From the NCBI GenBank assembly GCA_017937765.1, contig JAGBCY010000018.1, forward strand, positions 30,697 through 94,696: a DNA stretch of 64,000 nt. Reading direction: 5' to 3'. The notes below the pieces were generated by a model. It saw nothing but the letters and a program-made list of their open reading frames with translations. It did not search any database and had not been told where the DNA came from. Below, in pieces: positions 27,223 through 37,623 of the stretch. Each line of letters opens with the position of its first letter. The first letter of the stretch is position 1. A program made the translations under genes and the position numbers. Source of the DNA: Alistipes sp. (lineage in GTDB: Bacteria > Bacteroidota > Bacteroidia > Bacteroidales > Rikenellaceae).

Positions 27223-28749
27223 TTACTTATACTCCACCAACGACTCACCAGTCATCTCGGCGGGCTTCTCGAGACCCATAAGGTCAAGCACCGTAGGAGC
27301 TACGTCGGCAAGGATACCATCCTTAACACGTGCTACCCTATCCGATACAACAACGATGGGCACGGGATTCAGTGAGTGAGCGGGGTTAGGGGTGCCATCG
27401 GGATTGATCGCATAATCGGCATTACCGTGGTCAGCAATCTGAACAACCTCATAGCCATTAGCCTTAGCTGCCTCGACAACATCCTTAACACACTCGTCGA
27501 TAGCTTTTACTGCTTTTTGTATTGCCTCGTACACGCCAGTGTGGCCAACCATATCGCCATTAGCGAAGTTCAAGCAGATGAAGTCGTACTTCTGCTCGCC
27601 CAATGCCTCGACCAACTTATCCTTAACCTCGTAGGCCGACATCTCGGGCTGGAGGTCGTAGGTGGCAACCTTAGGTGATGCAACGAGGATACGATCCTCC
27701 TCGGCAAACTTATCCTCGCGGCCACCATTGAGGAAGAATGTCACGTGGGCATACTTCTCGGTCTCGGCGATGCGCAACTGCTTCAGACCCTGATTAGCTA
27801 TATACTCACCGATGGTGTTGGGCACGTTATCCTTGTCGAACAAGATGTGAAGACCCTGGAACTTAGCATCATAGGGAGTCATACAGCAGTAGTACAGAGG
27901 CATCGTGTGCATACCCTCCTCGGGCATATCCTGCTGCGTGAGGACGATGGTAAGCTCCTTAGCACGGTCGTTACGATAGTTGAAGAAGATGACAACATCG
28001 TTGGGCTTGATGGTGCCGATGGCGTTACCCTCAGCGTCGACATTCACGATAGGCTTAACGAACTCGTCGGTAACACCCTCATCGTATGACTTCTGCATAG
28101 CCTCAACCATATTCGTCGACTTCTCGCCAACGCCCGATACGAGCTGGTCGTAGGCGATCTTCACGCGCTCCCAACGCTTGTCGCGGTCCATTGCATAGTA
28201 GCGGCCGATGATCGACGCAATCTTTCCGGTCGACTTAGCCATATGCTCCTCCAAAGCGGCGATGAAGCCCTTGCCGCTGCGAGGGTCGGTATCACGACCA
28301 TCCATAAAGCAGTGAACATAGGTATTCTCGATGCCGTAGTGCTTAGCGATGTCGCAGAGCTTGAAGAGGTGGTCGAGCGACGAATGTACGCCACCATCCG
28401 ACACAAGGCCCATAAAGTGTACGTTCACGCCCTCGCGCTTGGCATACTCGAAAGCACCGACAATCTCCTTGTTCTCGAGAATCGAGTTATCGCGGCAGGC
28501 GCGGTTGATCTTCACGAGGTCCTGATAAACGACGCGGCCAGCACCAATATTGAGGTGGCCTACCTCCGAATTACCCATCTGACCCTCGGGCAGACCAACG
28601 TTCTCGCCATCGGTCTTGAGCTCGGCGTGGGGGTATGCCGCAGTCATTGCGTTAATATACTCGGGATTGGTTGTGTAGATAACATCCGACTTCGAGTGGT
28701 CACCGTTACCCCAACCATCCAATATCATCAATAAAACTTTGTTGCTCAT
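27223..28749 (-). CDS. gpmI: 2,3-bisphosphoglycerate-independent phosphoglycerate mutase
   Basis: Interconverts 3- and 2-phosphoglycerate in glycolysis using a dimanganese site. The 508-residue protein is of normal length. It has the metal-binding start [11 protein letters not shown], the phosphoserine motif [28 protein letters not shown], and the C-terminal [12 protein letters not shown] and IADHGNAD. The start [12 protein letters not shown] is standard. It follows alaS by 26 nt and shares its transcript. Confidence 0.98.
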   Translation of the reverse strand: MSNKVLLMILDGWGNGDHSKSDVIYTTNPEYINAMTAAYPHAELKTDGENVGLPEGQMGNSEVGHLNIGAGRVVYQDLVKINRACRDNSILENKEIVGAFEYAKREGVNVHFMGLVSDGGVHSSLDHLFKLCDIAKHYGIENTYVHCFMDGRDTDPRSGKGFIAALEEHMAKSTGKIASIIGRYYAMDRDKRWERVKIAYDQLVSGVGEKSTNMVEAMQKSYDEGVTDEFVKPIVNVDAEGNAIGTIKPNDVVIFFNYRNDRAKELTIVLTQQDMPEEGMHTMPLYYCCMTPYDAKFQGLHILFDKDNVPNTIGEYIANQGLKQLRIAETEKYAHVTFFLNGGREDKFAEEDRILVASPKVATYDLQPEMSAYEVKDKLVEALGEQKYDFICLNFANGDMVGHTGVYEAIQKAVKAIDECVKDVVEAAKANGYEVVQIADHGNADYAINPDGTPNPAHSLNPVPIVVVSDRVARVKDGILADVAPTVLDLMGLEKPAEMTGESLVEYK

Positions 28750-28775
28750 AATCTTATACTCACTTAACTCGTTAA

Positions 28776-31391
28776 TTACTTAATCTGTGCCATAATTATC
28801 TCGACAGCCTTATCTACGGCTGCCTGCAAGCCCTCGGGGTTCTTACCACCAGCCGTAGCGTAGTGCTTCTGGCCACCGCCACTACCATTCATCAACTTAG
28901 CAGCCTCGCGAACCGTAGCACCTGCGTCAACACCCATAGCTACAATGTCGTCCGAGAGCATCACGTTAAGCGTGGGCTTGCCGTCGAAGAGGTTACCTAC
29001 GACCATAACAAGACGCTCCGTTACGCGCTGACGCAAAGCAAATGCCAAGTCCTTCATAACCTCGGGAGTGTTGTTCGCCGTGTGCGAGATAAGCTGCACG
29101 CCATTACGCAAGGGGGTATTTGCGGCAAGGCTCTCGGCGAGCTGCACAACCTTCTCCTTACGCATCTCGGCAACCTCGCGACCAAGAGCCTCGTTCGACT
29201 CCATCATCTTCTCGATGGCCTGCACAACCTTAGGATTGTGGACAAGCTGCTCGAGTGACGAGATCATATCCTGAGCCGAGTAGATGATCGCCTCGGCTGC
29301 CTCGCCCGTAACTGCCTCGATACGACGTACACCGGCCGAGATCGCGCTCTCCGAGATAATCTTGAAGAAGCCGATAGTACCCGTTGCTGATGTATGCGTA
29401 CCGCCGCAAAGCTCCGTCGAAGGACCAAAGTTAACGATACGAACCTTCTCGCCGTACTTCTCGCCAAAGAGCATAATGGCACCTGCTGCCTCAGCCTCGG
29501 CCATCGTTGCCTCGCGGTTCTCAACAAGGGGATAGTTCTTGCGGATCATCTTATTAACCAGACGCTCCACCTTGCGAATCTCCTCGGGAGTAACCTTCTG
29601 GAAGTGCGAGAAGTCGAAGCGCAAGCCCATAGGACCTACCATAGAACCCTTCTGCTCGACGTGTGTGCCGAGGACGGTGCGCAGAGCGTAATCCACGAGG
29701 TGGGTGGCTGTGTGGTTGTTGGCAGCCTTCTGGCGTGCATCCTCGTTAACAACAGCGCGAAACTCAGCCTCGGGGTTCTCGGGCAACTGCTTAACAATGT
29801 GGATGATAAGGCCGTTCTCTTTCTCTGTAGCGATGATGTCGATCTTCTCGTTAGCACTCTCGATATAACCCACGTCGCCGATCTGACCACCCGAGTTGCC
29901 ATAGAATGGTGTGTGGTCGAAGACGAGCTGATATGTCACGTTGTTCTTGCTCTTCACGCGGCGGTAGCGAGCGATGCGAACATTGGCCGTAAGTGTGTCG
30001 TAGCCGATGAACTCGCTCTCGGCAATAGCCATAATCTCCTGCCAGTCGTCGATATCCTGCGATGCGGCATTACGTGAACGCTCCTTCTGCACCTGAAGCT
30101 CCTTCTCGAACTCCTCGATGTCTACCTCTACGCCCTGCTCCTTGGCGATAAGCTCCGTGAGGTCGATGGGGAAGCCGTAGGTGTCGTACAAGACAAAGGC
30201 ATCCTTACCCGAAATCTTGCCTCCGGCCGACTTCTTGATAACGCCGTCGAGGAGGTTGATACCCGTCGCCAGTGTTCGGAGGAATGATGCCTCCTCCTCC
30301 TCGATAACGCGCTCGATGAGGGTCTGCTGCGCTACGAGCTCGGGGAACTGGTGACCCATCTGCTTAACCAGACCATCGACGAGCTTGCAGATGAAGGGCT
30401 CGGTGAAGCCGAGGTAGGTGTAGCCATAACGCACAGCACGGCGCAAGATGCGGCGGATTACATAACCAGCCTTAGCATTTGCCGGAAGCTGACCATCGGC
30501 AATAGAGAACGAGATTGCACGCAAGTGGTCGGCGATAACACGCATAGCCACGTCGCACTTATCATCCTTGCCATACTCCTTGCCTGAGAGTGCTGCAATG
30601 CGAGCAATCGTGGGCTGGAATACGTCGGTGTCGTAGTTCGACTTCTTACCCTGAAGGATCATACAAAGACGCTCGAAACCCATACCCGTGTCGACATTCT
30701 TGGCGGGCAGCGGCTCCAACGAACCGTTAGCCTTACGGTTGAACTGCATAAACACGAGGTTCCAGATCTCGATAACCTGAGGGTGGCTCATATTCACCAT
30801 CTCGCGACCGGGGATCTTTGCTACCTCCTCCTCGTCGCGAAGGTCGAAGTGAATCTCGCTACAAGGACCGCAGGGGCCAGTCTCGCCCATCTCCCAGAAG
30901 TTGTCCTTCTTGTTGCCGCGGATGATGTGATCCTCGGGGAGGAACTGCTTCCAGTAGTCGTATGCCTCCTGATCGAAGGCAACGCCATCCTCCTCGCTAC
31001 CCTCAAAGACGGTAGCATACATACGGCTCTTGTCGAGCTTGTAGACCTCGGTGAGCAACTCCCACGCCCACTCGATAGCCTCCTTCTTGAAGTAGTCGCC
31101 ATATGACCAGTTGCCGAGCATCTCGAACATTGTGTGGTGATAGGTGTCGTGACCTACCTCCTCCAAGTCGTTATGCTTACCCGACACACGCAGACACTTC
31201 TGCGTGTCGGCAACGCGTGGCCAACGGCGCGGTGCATTGCCGAGGAAGATGTCCTTAAACTGGTTCATACCTGCATTGGTGAACATCAACGTGGGGTCGT
31301 TCTTTACGACCATCGGAGCCGAGGGTACGATCTCGTGCTGCTTGGAGCGGAAGAACTCCAAAAATGCTTCTCTAACTTTGTTTGATTCCAT
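28776..31391 (-). CDS. alaS: Alanyl-tRNA synthetase
   Basis: Charges tRNA-Ala and edits Ser- and Gly-tRNA-Ala. The 871-residue protein has the class II catalytic core ([23 protein letters not shown], then [20 protein letters not shown]), the tRNA-recognition region, and the editing domain with zinc-type motifs [13 protein letters not shown] and [10 protein letters not shown]. It ends in the DHHA1 domain ([15 protein letters not shown]). The start [17 protein letters not shown] is standard. It is the first gene of the alaS-gpmI pair, and tRNA-Ala(GGC) lies 1.7 kb downstream on the same strand. Confidence 0.98.
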   Translation of the reverse strand: MESNKVREAFLEFFRSKQHEIVPSAPMVVKNDPTLMFTNAGMNQFKDIFLGNAPRRWPRVADTQKCLRVSGKHNDLEEVGHDTYHHTMFEMLGNWSYGDYFKKEAIEWAWELLTEVYKLDKSRMYATVFEGSEEDGVAFDQEAYDYWKQFLPEDHIIRGNKKDNFWEMGETGPCGPCSEIHFDLRDEEEVAKIPGREMVNMSHPQVIEIWNLVFMQFNRKANGSLEPLPAKNVDTGMGFERLCMILQGKKSNYDTDVFQPTIARIAALSGKEYGKDDKCDVAMRVIADHLRAISFSIADGQLPANAKAGYVIRRILRRAVRYGYTYLGFTEPFICKLVDGLVKQMGHQFPELVAQQTLIERVIEEEEASFLRTLATGINLLDGVIKKSAGGKISGKDAFVLYDTYGFPIDLTELIAKEQGVEVDIEEFEKELQVQKERSRNAASQDIDDWQEIMAIAESEFIGYDTLTANVRIARYRRVKSKNNVTYQLVFDHTPFYGNSGGQIGDVGYIESANEKIDIIATEKENGLIIHIVKQLPENPEAEFRAVVNEDARQKAANNHTATHLVDYALRTVLGTHVEQKGSMVGPMGLRFDFSHFQKVTPEEIRKVERLVNKMIRKNYPLVENREATMAEAEAAGAIMLFGEKYGEKVRIVNFGPSTELCGGTHTSATGTIGFFKIISESAISAGVRRIEAVTGEAAEAIIYSAQDMISSLEQLVHNPKVVQAIEKMMESNEALGREVAEMRKEKVVQLAESLAANTPLRNGVQLISHTANNTPEVMKDLAFALRQRVTERLVMVVGNLFDGKPTLNVMLSDDIVAMGVDAGATVREAAKLMNGSGGGQKHYATAGGKNPEGLQAAVDKAVEIIMAQIK

Positions 31392-31430
31392 ATATCTTAA
31401 ATTTTATTTTATACCTATATTTTATTGCGG

Positions 31431-31461
31431 TTGCAAATTTACACAATTTACTTTAATTTTG
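31431..31461. promoter_or_regulatory. Overlapping divergent promoters of alaS and the M23 pair
   Basis: Plus strand: TTG at 31431-31433, a 20-nt spacer and TAATTTTG at 31454-31461. Minus strand: TAAATTTG at 31441-31434, 42 nt before the alaS ATG, without a clear -33 TTG. The two share bases, so their use may be mutually exclusive. Confidence 0.7.
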
Positions 31462-31503
31462 TGACGTTAATTGTGATATTTTTAAGATTTTTTATTTTAT
31501 TTG

Positions 31504-32445
31504 ATGAGTGACGCTAAACATACTGCCCGAAAGTTCGCGCTAAGCAAATGGCCTAAAGGTTATAGGATAGCCTTCAGATTGTTTGTCGCGCTACTCATTG
31601 CAGCTGCGAGTAATATCCTGTTATCGTTGTGGTTAGATACTCCGAAGATGGCACGTATTCGCCGCGATAATCATAACCTCGTCACACAATACACCATCCT
31701 TCAGGAGAAGATACGCTCGGCAGAACATACTCTTGCCGACATAAAACATCGCGACCAATATGTCTATCGTCCGTTGCTCGGTATCGACACACTCAATATC
31801 CCGCAGGTCTATTCCGACTATAACGACTCGAAGTATGCCGATCTTCCCGATGGTGAGTACGGAGAGATGATTCGCGAGGGTTGGCTCAACATCGACCGCT
31901 TGACACGCGAGCTGTACTACGCCTCGCGCTCGCTCGACGACACGCAGGACTTGGCCGAAAACAAGGAGGAGTTCTCTACTATCATACCCGCCATTTGGCC
32001 TATCGACCGTACTAAGCTGAAATATGTGAGTAGCCTTTATGGTATGCGTATGCACCCGAAGTATGGCTATTGGCGTATGCACGAGGGTATCGACCTCTCA
32101 GCACCTAAGGGTACGCCTGTTTATGCAACGGGTAACGGTGTTGTTGTTGGTTCGGGTTGGAGACCGGGCTATGGTGAGATTATCGAGCTGAATCACGGCT
32201 TTGGTTATAAGACGCGTTATGGCCATCTGTCGAAACGCTATGTGCAAGCGGGTGATAGCGTTACGCGTGGTCAAGTGATAGGCGAAGTAGGTAACACAGG
32301 TGTGTCATCGGGTGCTCATTTGCACTACGAGGTGCGCTTCCGTGATAACACCGTGAATCCCATCCACTACTTTAATAAGGATATGTCTCCCGAGGCCTAT
32401 ATCGACCTTATGGAACAGCTCGAGGAGTCAACAAAAAGTAATTGA
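31504..32445 (+). CDS. Membrane-anchored M23 family metallopeptidase
   Basis: Probable peptidoglycan DD-endopeptidase or its activator, facing the periplasm. The 313-residue protein has a cytoplasmic basic N-terminus, one membrane helix (about residues 25-43), a coiled-coil segment and a C-terminal LytM domain. That domain shows GMRMHPKYGYWRMHEGID and GAHLHYEVRF, so the zinc ligands (HxxxD and HxH) are intact. I chose ATG at 31504 over the TTG one codon earlier. A paralogue follows after 4 nt. Confidence 0.93.
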   Translation: MSDAKHTARKFALSKWPKGYRIAFRLFVALLIAAASNILLSLWLDTPKMARIRRDNHNLVTQYTILQEKIRSAEHTLADIKHRDQYVYRPLLGIDTLNIPQVYSDYNDSKYADLPDGEYGEMIREGWLNIDRLTRELYYASRSLDDTQDLAENKEEFSTIIPAIWPIDRTKLKYVSSLYGMRMHPKYGYWRMHEGIDLSAPKGTPVYATGNGVVVGSGWRPGYGEIIELNHGFGYKTRYGHLSKRYVQAGDSVTRGQVIGEVGNTGVSSGAHLHYEVRFRDNTVNPIHYFNKDMSPEAYIDLMEQLEESTKSN

Positions 32446-32449
32446 TTGA

Positions 32450-33394
32450 ATGAGAGATAAAGAGAATATATCACGTAGACGTTTACGTTTGAGACGGCGT
32501 TTGATACCAAAGGCTATCAAGCTACTCGTGTGGGTGGCGATGATATTGATGTGGTGGGGGGTGATGTACTTCGCAGTAGATATGCCTGCGGAGTATAAAC
32601 TGCGTCATTCGACCGATGATCTGCGTAATGAATATAATGAGTTATCAGAGCGTTATGACTCGTTATGTAATGTTTTGGATAATGTAGTGCAGCGCGACGA
32701 GAATGTCTTTAGAAAGCTCTTCGAATCAAACCCATATGACTTAAGTGCTGATGTTGATAATGAGCGCATTGCGCTTTACGAGGAGCTGACGCAGATGGAT
32801 GCCGAGGGGCTTATGGAGGTGTTGGATGGATATTTGCAACACACCGAGAGGCAGGAGCAGGAGATTGTATATGCCTACGAGGATTTGCAGTACAACCTCT
32901 CGAATGGTGTGCTGTCGGTGGATTGTATTCCTGCGATTCAGCCTGTAAATAATAGACAGCTGACACTGCTTGCTGCGGGTAAAAAGCCTTTAATTAACCC
33001 GTTCCATCGCACTATGCGTGAGCATCATGGTGTTGATTATCTAATACCAGAAGGAACTGCCGTGTTTGCTACGGCCGATGGCGTGGTTAAATCTCTCTCG
33101 GAGAAGAATACGTCGCACGGCAAGGCAATTACCATCGATCACGGAAATGGCTATGAGACGTCGTATAGCCACCTGCTCGATATCAGGGTAAAGAAGGGGC
33201 AGAAAGTTAAGCGCGGTGATATAATTGCTCTCTCGGGTAACAGTGGCCTTTCGTTCGCGCCGCACCTTCACTACGAAGTGATCTTCAACGATACGCGCGT
33301 TGACCCTGTGCACTACTTCTTTTTGGAACTCAATCCAGAGGAGTATCAGCGTATGATTCGTATTGCGCTATCAAGTATGCAATCATTTGATTAG
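32450..33394 (+). CDS. Membrane-anchored M23 family metallopeptidase, second tandem copy
   Basis: A 314-residue paralogue of the preceding protein with the same layout: a very basic N-terminus (SRRRLRLRRRLIPK), a membrane helix (about 24-45), a coiled coil (HSTDDLRNEYNELSERYDSLCNVLD) and a LytM domain. The ligands are in REHHGVDY and APHLHYEVIF. It lacks the GMRxHP segment of copy 1 and has NPFHRTM instead. It is cotranscribed with copy 1, and the next gene starts 1 nt after its stop. Confidence 0.93.
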   Translation: MRDKENISRRRLRLRRRLIPKAIKLLVWVAMILMWWGVMYFAVDMPAEYKLRHSTDDLRNEYNELSERYDSLCNVLDNVVQRDENVFRKLFESNPYDLSADVDNERIALYEELTQMDAEGLMEVLDGYLQHTERQEQEIVYAYEDLQYNLSNGVLSVDCIPAIQPVNNRQLTLLAAGKKPLINPFHRTMREHHGVDYLIPEGTAVFATADGVVKSLSEKNTSHGKAITIDHGNGYETSYSHLLDIRVKKGQKVKRGDIIALSGNSGLSFAPHLHYEVIFNDTRVDPVHYFFLELNPEEYQRMIRIALSSMQSFD

Positions 33395-33395
33395 G

Positions 33396-33956
33396 ATGGC
33401 TCAGTTAAAGTTAATTCTACTTGACTTTGACGGTACGTTGGTCGATACGCGTCGAGCTAATGCGTTGGCCTATATCGAGACCCTTGCCGAGGTGGGGATC
33501 CACCTAAGCGAGGAGGAGTACCTTGAGCGATACTTCGGCGTTAGGTGTATGGAGTTTATGCAAATGGTCGGCATCGAGAATCCCGAAGAGGTGCAGAGGC
33601 TGCGTCGCCGCAAGGTTGAGTTGTATCCGCGATACTTCGATACTATTGAGTTAAACCAGCCGTTGTGGAATTGGTGCTCGATGATGAGACGAATGGGTGC
33701 TAAGGTGTGGATTGTATCTACTGGTCACATAGATAACATAACCAATGTAATGCGATACTTGAGGCTTGATAGCAGTATTGATGGCATTATTTCTGGCGAC
33801 GATGTCGAGCGTCCGAAGCCCTATCCCGACTGTTTCCTCAAGGCGATGGAGATTGAGGGCGTGACGCCCGAGGAGACCATAGTTTTTGAGGATTCGAGTG
33901 TCGGTTTGGAGGCTGCCAGACACAGTGGCGCGACATACGTTCGTATTAAAATGTAG
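33396..33956 (+). CDS. HAD-family hydrolase (phosphoglycolate phosphatase-like)
   Basis: A 186-residue haloacid-dehalogenase phosphatase. Motif I is LLDFDGTLVDT (residues 6-16), motif II is IVSTGH, the Lys motif is RPKPYPDCF, and motif IV is VFEDSSVGLEAA; a small helical cap lies between I and II. The substrate is unknown; Gph- and beta-PGM-like enzymes share this layout. ATG at 33396 begins the domain, just after the stop codon of the M23 gene; the upstream in-frame start would overlap it. Confidence 0.9.
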   Translation: MAQLKLILLDFDGTLVDTRRANALAYIETLAEVGIHLSEEEYLERYFGVRCMEFMQMVGIENPEEVQRLRRRKVELYPRYFDTIELNQPLWNWCSMMRRMGAKVWIVSTGHIDNITNVMRYLRLDSSIDGIISGDDVERPKPYPDCFLKAMEIEGVTPEETIVFEDSSVGLEAARHSGATYVRIKM

Positions 33957-34055
33957 GCTGTTTATCTATGTAGGTGTGAAATATTTGACCTCAGTTTTGG
34001 TTTATTCAGTTTTTTTTTATAATTTTATCCTTTGAAAAACCTTAAAACTGATTTT

Positions 34056-34766
34056 ATGAGAAGGTTTATACTATCACTTTGCGCTATATTTTGCGCGCTG
34101 GCCGCTTTCGCTCAGGGAGAGTTGGCGAATACGAGTCGTCCTGTCAAGGAGTTTTTGTCGAACTTTACCGCCATCAATGTTGATGCACCTATAAAGCTGA
34201 AACTTACGAAGATAAACGAGGGAGAGGCTCCCTATATCATCTACGACACTAAGGGTGTTTATACCTCAAAGTTTGCGGCTGAGGTTGACTCCAAGACCAG
34301 TACGCTGAAGATCAGCGAACGCTCTGATACCAAGCGCGAAAGCGTTACCGAGGTAGAGGTGTACTTCACGACACTTACCGACATAGCCATATCTAAGGCC
34401 GATGTGAGGGTCGAGGGTGTGCTTCAGTCCCAGCTGCTGGATATTTATACCTCGAACGATGCAACCTTCGTGGCGGAGGTCGATGTTATGGACGTCTTGC
34501 TGTTTGCGGCTGGCAAGAGTCGCGTGGTGCTCTCCGGCAAGGCGCGCTACCATACGGCCGACATATCTACCGCTGAGTACGATGCAGGGCGTCTGGAGTG
34601 TGTGGCAACAACAGCCGTAGCGTCGCATAATGCCGTGATGAAGGTTGGTGCATCGGAGCGTCTCGATCTTAAAACATCAACTGGAGGTAAGATATATTAT
34701 ATCACTCAGCCAGTGATACTTAGAAGTGAGGTTACGCTATTTGGTGGCGAGATAATAAAGATTTAG
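34056..34766 (+). CDS. Secreted DUF2807 (GIN domain) protein
   Basis: A 236-residue protein with a signal peptide ending LAAFAQ at about residue 20. The single beta-helical domain begins FTAINVDAPIKLKL and continues with repeated short strands (KADVRVEGVLQSQLLDIYTSNDATFVAEVDVMD), the DUF2807 or head-GIN pattern. Its function is not known; family members are periplasmic or exposed. I chose ATG at 34056 because it starts the signal peptide; the frame is open from a TTG at 34032. It precedes addB by 19 nt, perhaps by chance. Confidence 0.85.
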   Translation: MRRFILSLCAIFCALAAFAQGELANTSRPVKEFLSNFTAINVDAPIKLKLTKINEGEAPYIIYDTKGVYTSKFAAEVDSKTSTLKISERSDTKRESVTEVEVYFTTLTDIAISKADVRVEGVLQSQLLDIYTSNDATFVAEVDVMDVLLFAAGKSRVVLSGKARYHTADISTAEYDAGRLECVATTAVASHNAVMKVGASERLDLKTSTGGKIYYITQPVILRSEVTLFGGEIIKI

Positions 34767-34785
34767 AACCCACAATCCCTAAATA

Positions 34786-37623
34786 ATGCAGACATTTCAG
34801 CGAGAGCTTGCGGAGGCTCTCATAACGAGATACCACGGGGATCTATCGCAACTCGTGGTACTCTTTCCGTCGTTGCGCGCCCGAACATTCTTTAACGATG
34901 CCATCGCACAGATTGTCGACAGACCTGTATGGCAGCCGTCGTGGACGTCGGTTGATGAGATTATGGAGCGCGGCTCGGGCCTCGTGCGCGGCGAGCGCAT
35001 AAGGTTGATAAGCGAACTATACAACATATATGTCAAGCACCACCCTACGGAGACGTTCGATCGTTTCTACTTCTGGGGTGATATGCTTATTGCCGACTTC
35101 GATATGATTGACAAGTATCTTGTCGATGCCGATCTATTGTTGCGTAATATTGAGGATATCAAGGAGATAGAGTCTGATGTGTCGTATCTTACGCCAGAGC
35201 AGGAACGCATCCTTAGTTTCTGGAGTAGCATTGGCCCTAAGGAGTCGTTGAGCGAGCAGAAGCGTCGGTTTCTCTATGTATGGCAATCGCTGCCGGCAAT
35301 ATATGCGGAGTATAAGGAGCGGCTTTTCGAGCTTGGTATCGGCTATCCCGGAATGATATATCGCGAGACGGCCGAGCGCATCAAGCGTGGCGAGGAGATA
35401 TCGCTTGCTGATAAGCATTTCGTGGTGGCAGGCTTCAATGCTCTATCAAAGAGTGAGGAGATATTGTTTAAGTATCTGATGACAAGCGATAAAGGTGCTG
35501 AGTTTTATTGGGACTATGATAGCTATTATGTGGATAATCCCGACCACGAGGCGGGAGCATTCCTTCGACGTAATCTATCGCAATTTACACCCACTGACGG
35601 CATCTCGCACACTAATTTCTCGGGTGGCCAAAAGGAGTTTAATTCCATTGCTTGCGCCTCGAATATCGTGCAGGTGAAGCACGTGGCCGACATTCTCAAC
35701 AAGCTCGACGGGGAACTCGATAAGCGTATGGCGATAGTTCTTACCGACGAAAACCTCCTGATCCCGTTACTCCACGCTCTGCCCGAAAGTGTTAAGAGTG
35801 TGAACGTTACGATGGGTTATCCGCTTAAGGCAACGTTGGCGTTTAGTTTTATGGAGCGACTTATTGTACTTCAGTCGCATAGTCGCCAGCGTGACGGGAG
35901 GACGCTATTCTATCACAAGGATGTCACGGGTCTATTGTCGCATCCATATGTTGTTGATTGCTGTGGCAGACGGGCCGCCGAGTTAGCCTCGAGTATTATT
36001 GGTGATAAGCTCACGTTGGTGGATGCTGTGTTATTTAATGAGGATGATATATTGAACAGCGTTTTTAGTTGTAAGACAACGGATTGGAAATCATTATCTA
36101 AATATCTTATTGATGCGCTTTGTCTTATCGCTTCGCACTCCAATATCGCCGATGTTACGCAGCAGGAGTATCTGCGTGTGCTCACGGACGAGATACGCAA
36201 ATTAAAGATATCTGTTTCGAAATGTGGGGTCGATCCCTCGGTAGAGATCTTCACGTCGTTGCTCCGCAAGCATATACAGACTGTCGCAATCCCGTTCAAG
36301 GGCGAGCCGCTCGAGGGTGTTCAGATTATGGGAATCCTCGAGACTCGAAATATCGACTTTAAGAACGTCGTCATACTCTCGATGACCGACGCTAATTTCC
36401 CGGGAGATCGCACGGAGCAGCCGTCGTTTATCCCGTATAGTCTTCGTATCGCCTACGGACTCCCCACGCACGAGCAGCACGAGGCGATGTATGCCTACTA
36501 CTTCTATCGCCTTATTCAACGAGCTCAGCGTGTCGATATGCTCTACTGTTCGAGGGCTGATGAGAAGAGTACGGGTGAGCGAAGCAGATATATCTATCAG
36601 CTTGATTATGAGTCGCCTTACAAGGTTAATATGCAGTCGGTAGGTGTCGACCTCGGACTTGCAGAAAATGCGACTATCGAGGTTCGCAAGGGTAAACACG
36701 AGATGGCGGTGTTGAACAGGTATCTCGACCCCGAGAGCGGCTACGGGTTATCGCCGACGTCGCTATTTAGGTATGTCGAGTGTCCGCTGAAATTCTACCT
36801 CTCTACCGTTGCGCACATCAAGACTCCTGATGAACTCGGTGATAAGATCGATCCGCTCACCTTTGGAAACATCCTCCACGAGACGATGCAGAATCTATAT
36901 ACACCTCTTATCGGCGTTGATAATCTGAGGGATAGGATTGCTAAGCTCTTGGATAAGGAATTGATCGAGGGTGCTGTTGATGCGACGATTTGCCGCATTT
37001 TACAGGGCGGCGACAGCGGTGCCAAGCGCGATTTTACGGGCGATACGCTGCTCGTGCGTGATATTATCGTGAAGTATATTATGCGTGGCATTCTGCGCTA
37101 CGACCTCACACGCGAGCCCTTCGTGATTGATAGCTTGGAGGACGAGGACACGCGGTGCTACTACCCCATTTCGGGTGGTCGCACGGTGAGCCTATCTGGA
37201 CGTGCTGACCGTATTGATAGACTTGCTGATGGTACGCTTCAAATCATTGATTACAAGAGCGGAACAAAGCCTCACCTCGAGTATAACGGTATGGATGGTT
37301 TGTTCCTCGGCACTGCTGTTGAGCGTATCTCCAACGTATTTCAGACGCTGCTCTATGCTATGATGCTGCGTCGTTCGCGTGGGGTGTCGACGGTGCCGTC
37401 GCTCTACTACGCCTCGCGTATGCTTGCGGAGGATTATTCGCCGCTGTTGAAGGATAGGAGCACGGGGGAACTTGTCGAGCGTTACGAGTCGGTTGCCGAG
37501 GAGTTTGAGTCGGAGTTGAATATCGTCCTTGAGGAGCTGTTCGACCCCGCGGTCAGCTTCAAGCAGACGGAGGATGAGGATATGTGTCTTTATTGTGACT
37601 ATAAGAAGATATGCAGACGATGA
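34786..37623 (+). CDS. addB: AddB-type helicase-nuclease subunit with iron-sulfur staple
   Basis: Partner of AddA in processing double-strand breaks for recombination. The 945-residue protein has a helicase-like inactive N-terminal part and a C-terminal PD-(D/E)XK nuclease: GRADRIDR (Asp808) and IIDYKSG (Asp822, Lys824). Four cysteines fit the AddB/Cas4 4Fe-4S staple: Cys666 (YVECPLKFYL), and Cys934, Cys937 and Cys943 at the C-terminus (CLYCDYKKIC). It is shorter than Bacillus AddB (about 1,160 residues) and has no clear Walker A. Its stop overlaps the addA start (ATGA). Confidence 0.92.
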   Translation: MQTFQRELAEALITRYHGDLSQLVVLFPSLRARTFFNDAIAQIVDRPVWQPSWTSVDEIMERGSGLVRGERIRLISELYNIYVKHHPTETFDRFYFWGDMLIADFDMIDKYLVDADLLLRNIEDIKEIESDVSYLTPEQERILSFWSSIGPKESLSEQKRRFLYVWQSLPAIYAEYKERLFELGIGYPGMIYRETAERIKRGEEISLADKHFVVAGFNALSKSEEILFKYLMTSDKGAEFYWDYDSYYVDNPDHEAGAFLRRNLSQFTPTDGISHTNFSGGQKEFNSIACASNIVQVKHVADILNKLDGELDKRMAIVLTDENLLIPLLHALPESVKSVNVTMGYPLKATLAFSFMERLIVLQSHSRQRDGRTLFYHKDVTGLLSHPYVVDCCGRRAAELASSIIGDKLTLVDAVLFNEDDILNSVFSCKTTDWKSLSKYLIDALCLIASHSNIADVTQQEYLRVLTDEIRKLKISVSKCGVDPSVEIFTSLLRKHIQTVAIPFKGEPLEGVQIMGILETRNIDFKNVVILSMTDANFPGDRTEQPSFIPYSLRIAYGLPTHEQHEAMYAYYFYRLIQRAQRVDMLYCSRADEKSTGERSRYIYQLDYESPYKVNMQSVGVDLGLAENATIEVRKGKHEMAVLNRYLDPESGYGLSPTSLFRYVECPLKFYLSTVAHIKTPDELGDKIDPLTFGNILHETMQNLYTPLIGVDNLRDRIAKLLDKELIEGAVDATICRILQGGDSGAKRDFTGDTLLVRDIIVKYIMRGILRYDLTREPFVIDSLEDEDTRCYYPISGGRTVSLSGRADRIDRLADGTLQIIDYKSGTKPHLEYNGMDGLFLGTAVERISNVFQTLLYAMMLRRSRGVSTVPSLYYASRMLAEDYSPLLKDRSTGELVERYESVAEEFESELNIVLEELFDPAVSFKQTEDEDMCLYCDYKKICRR

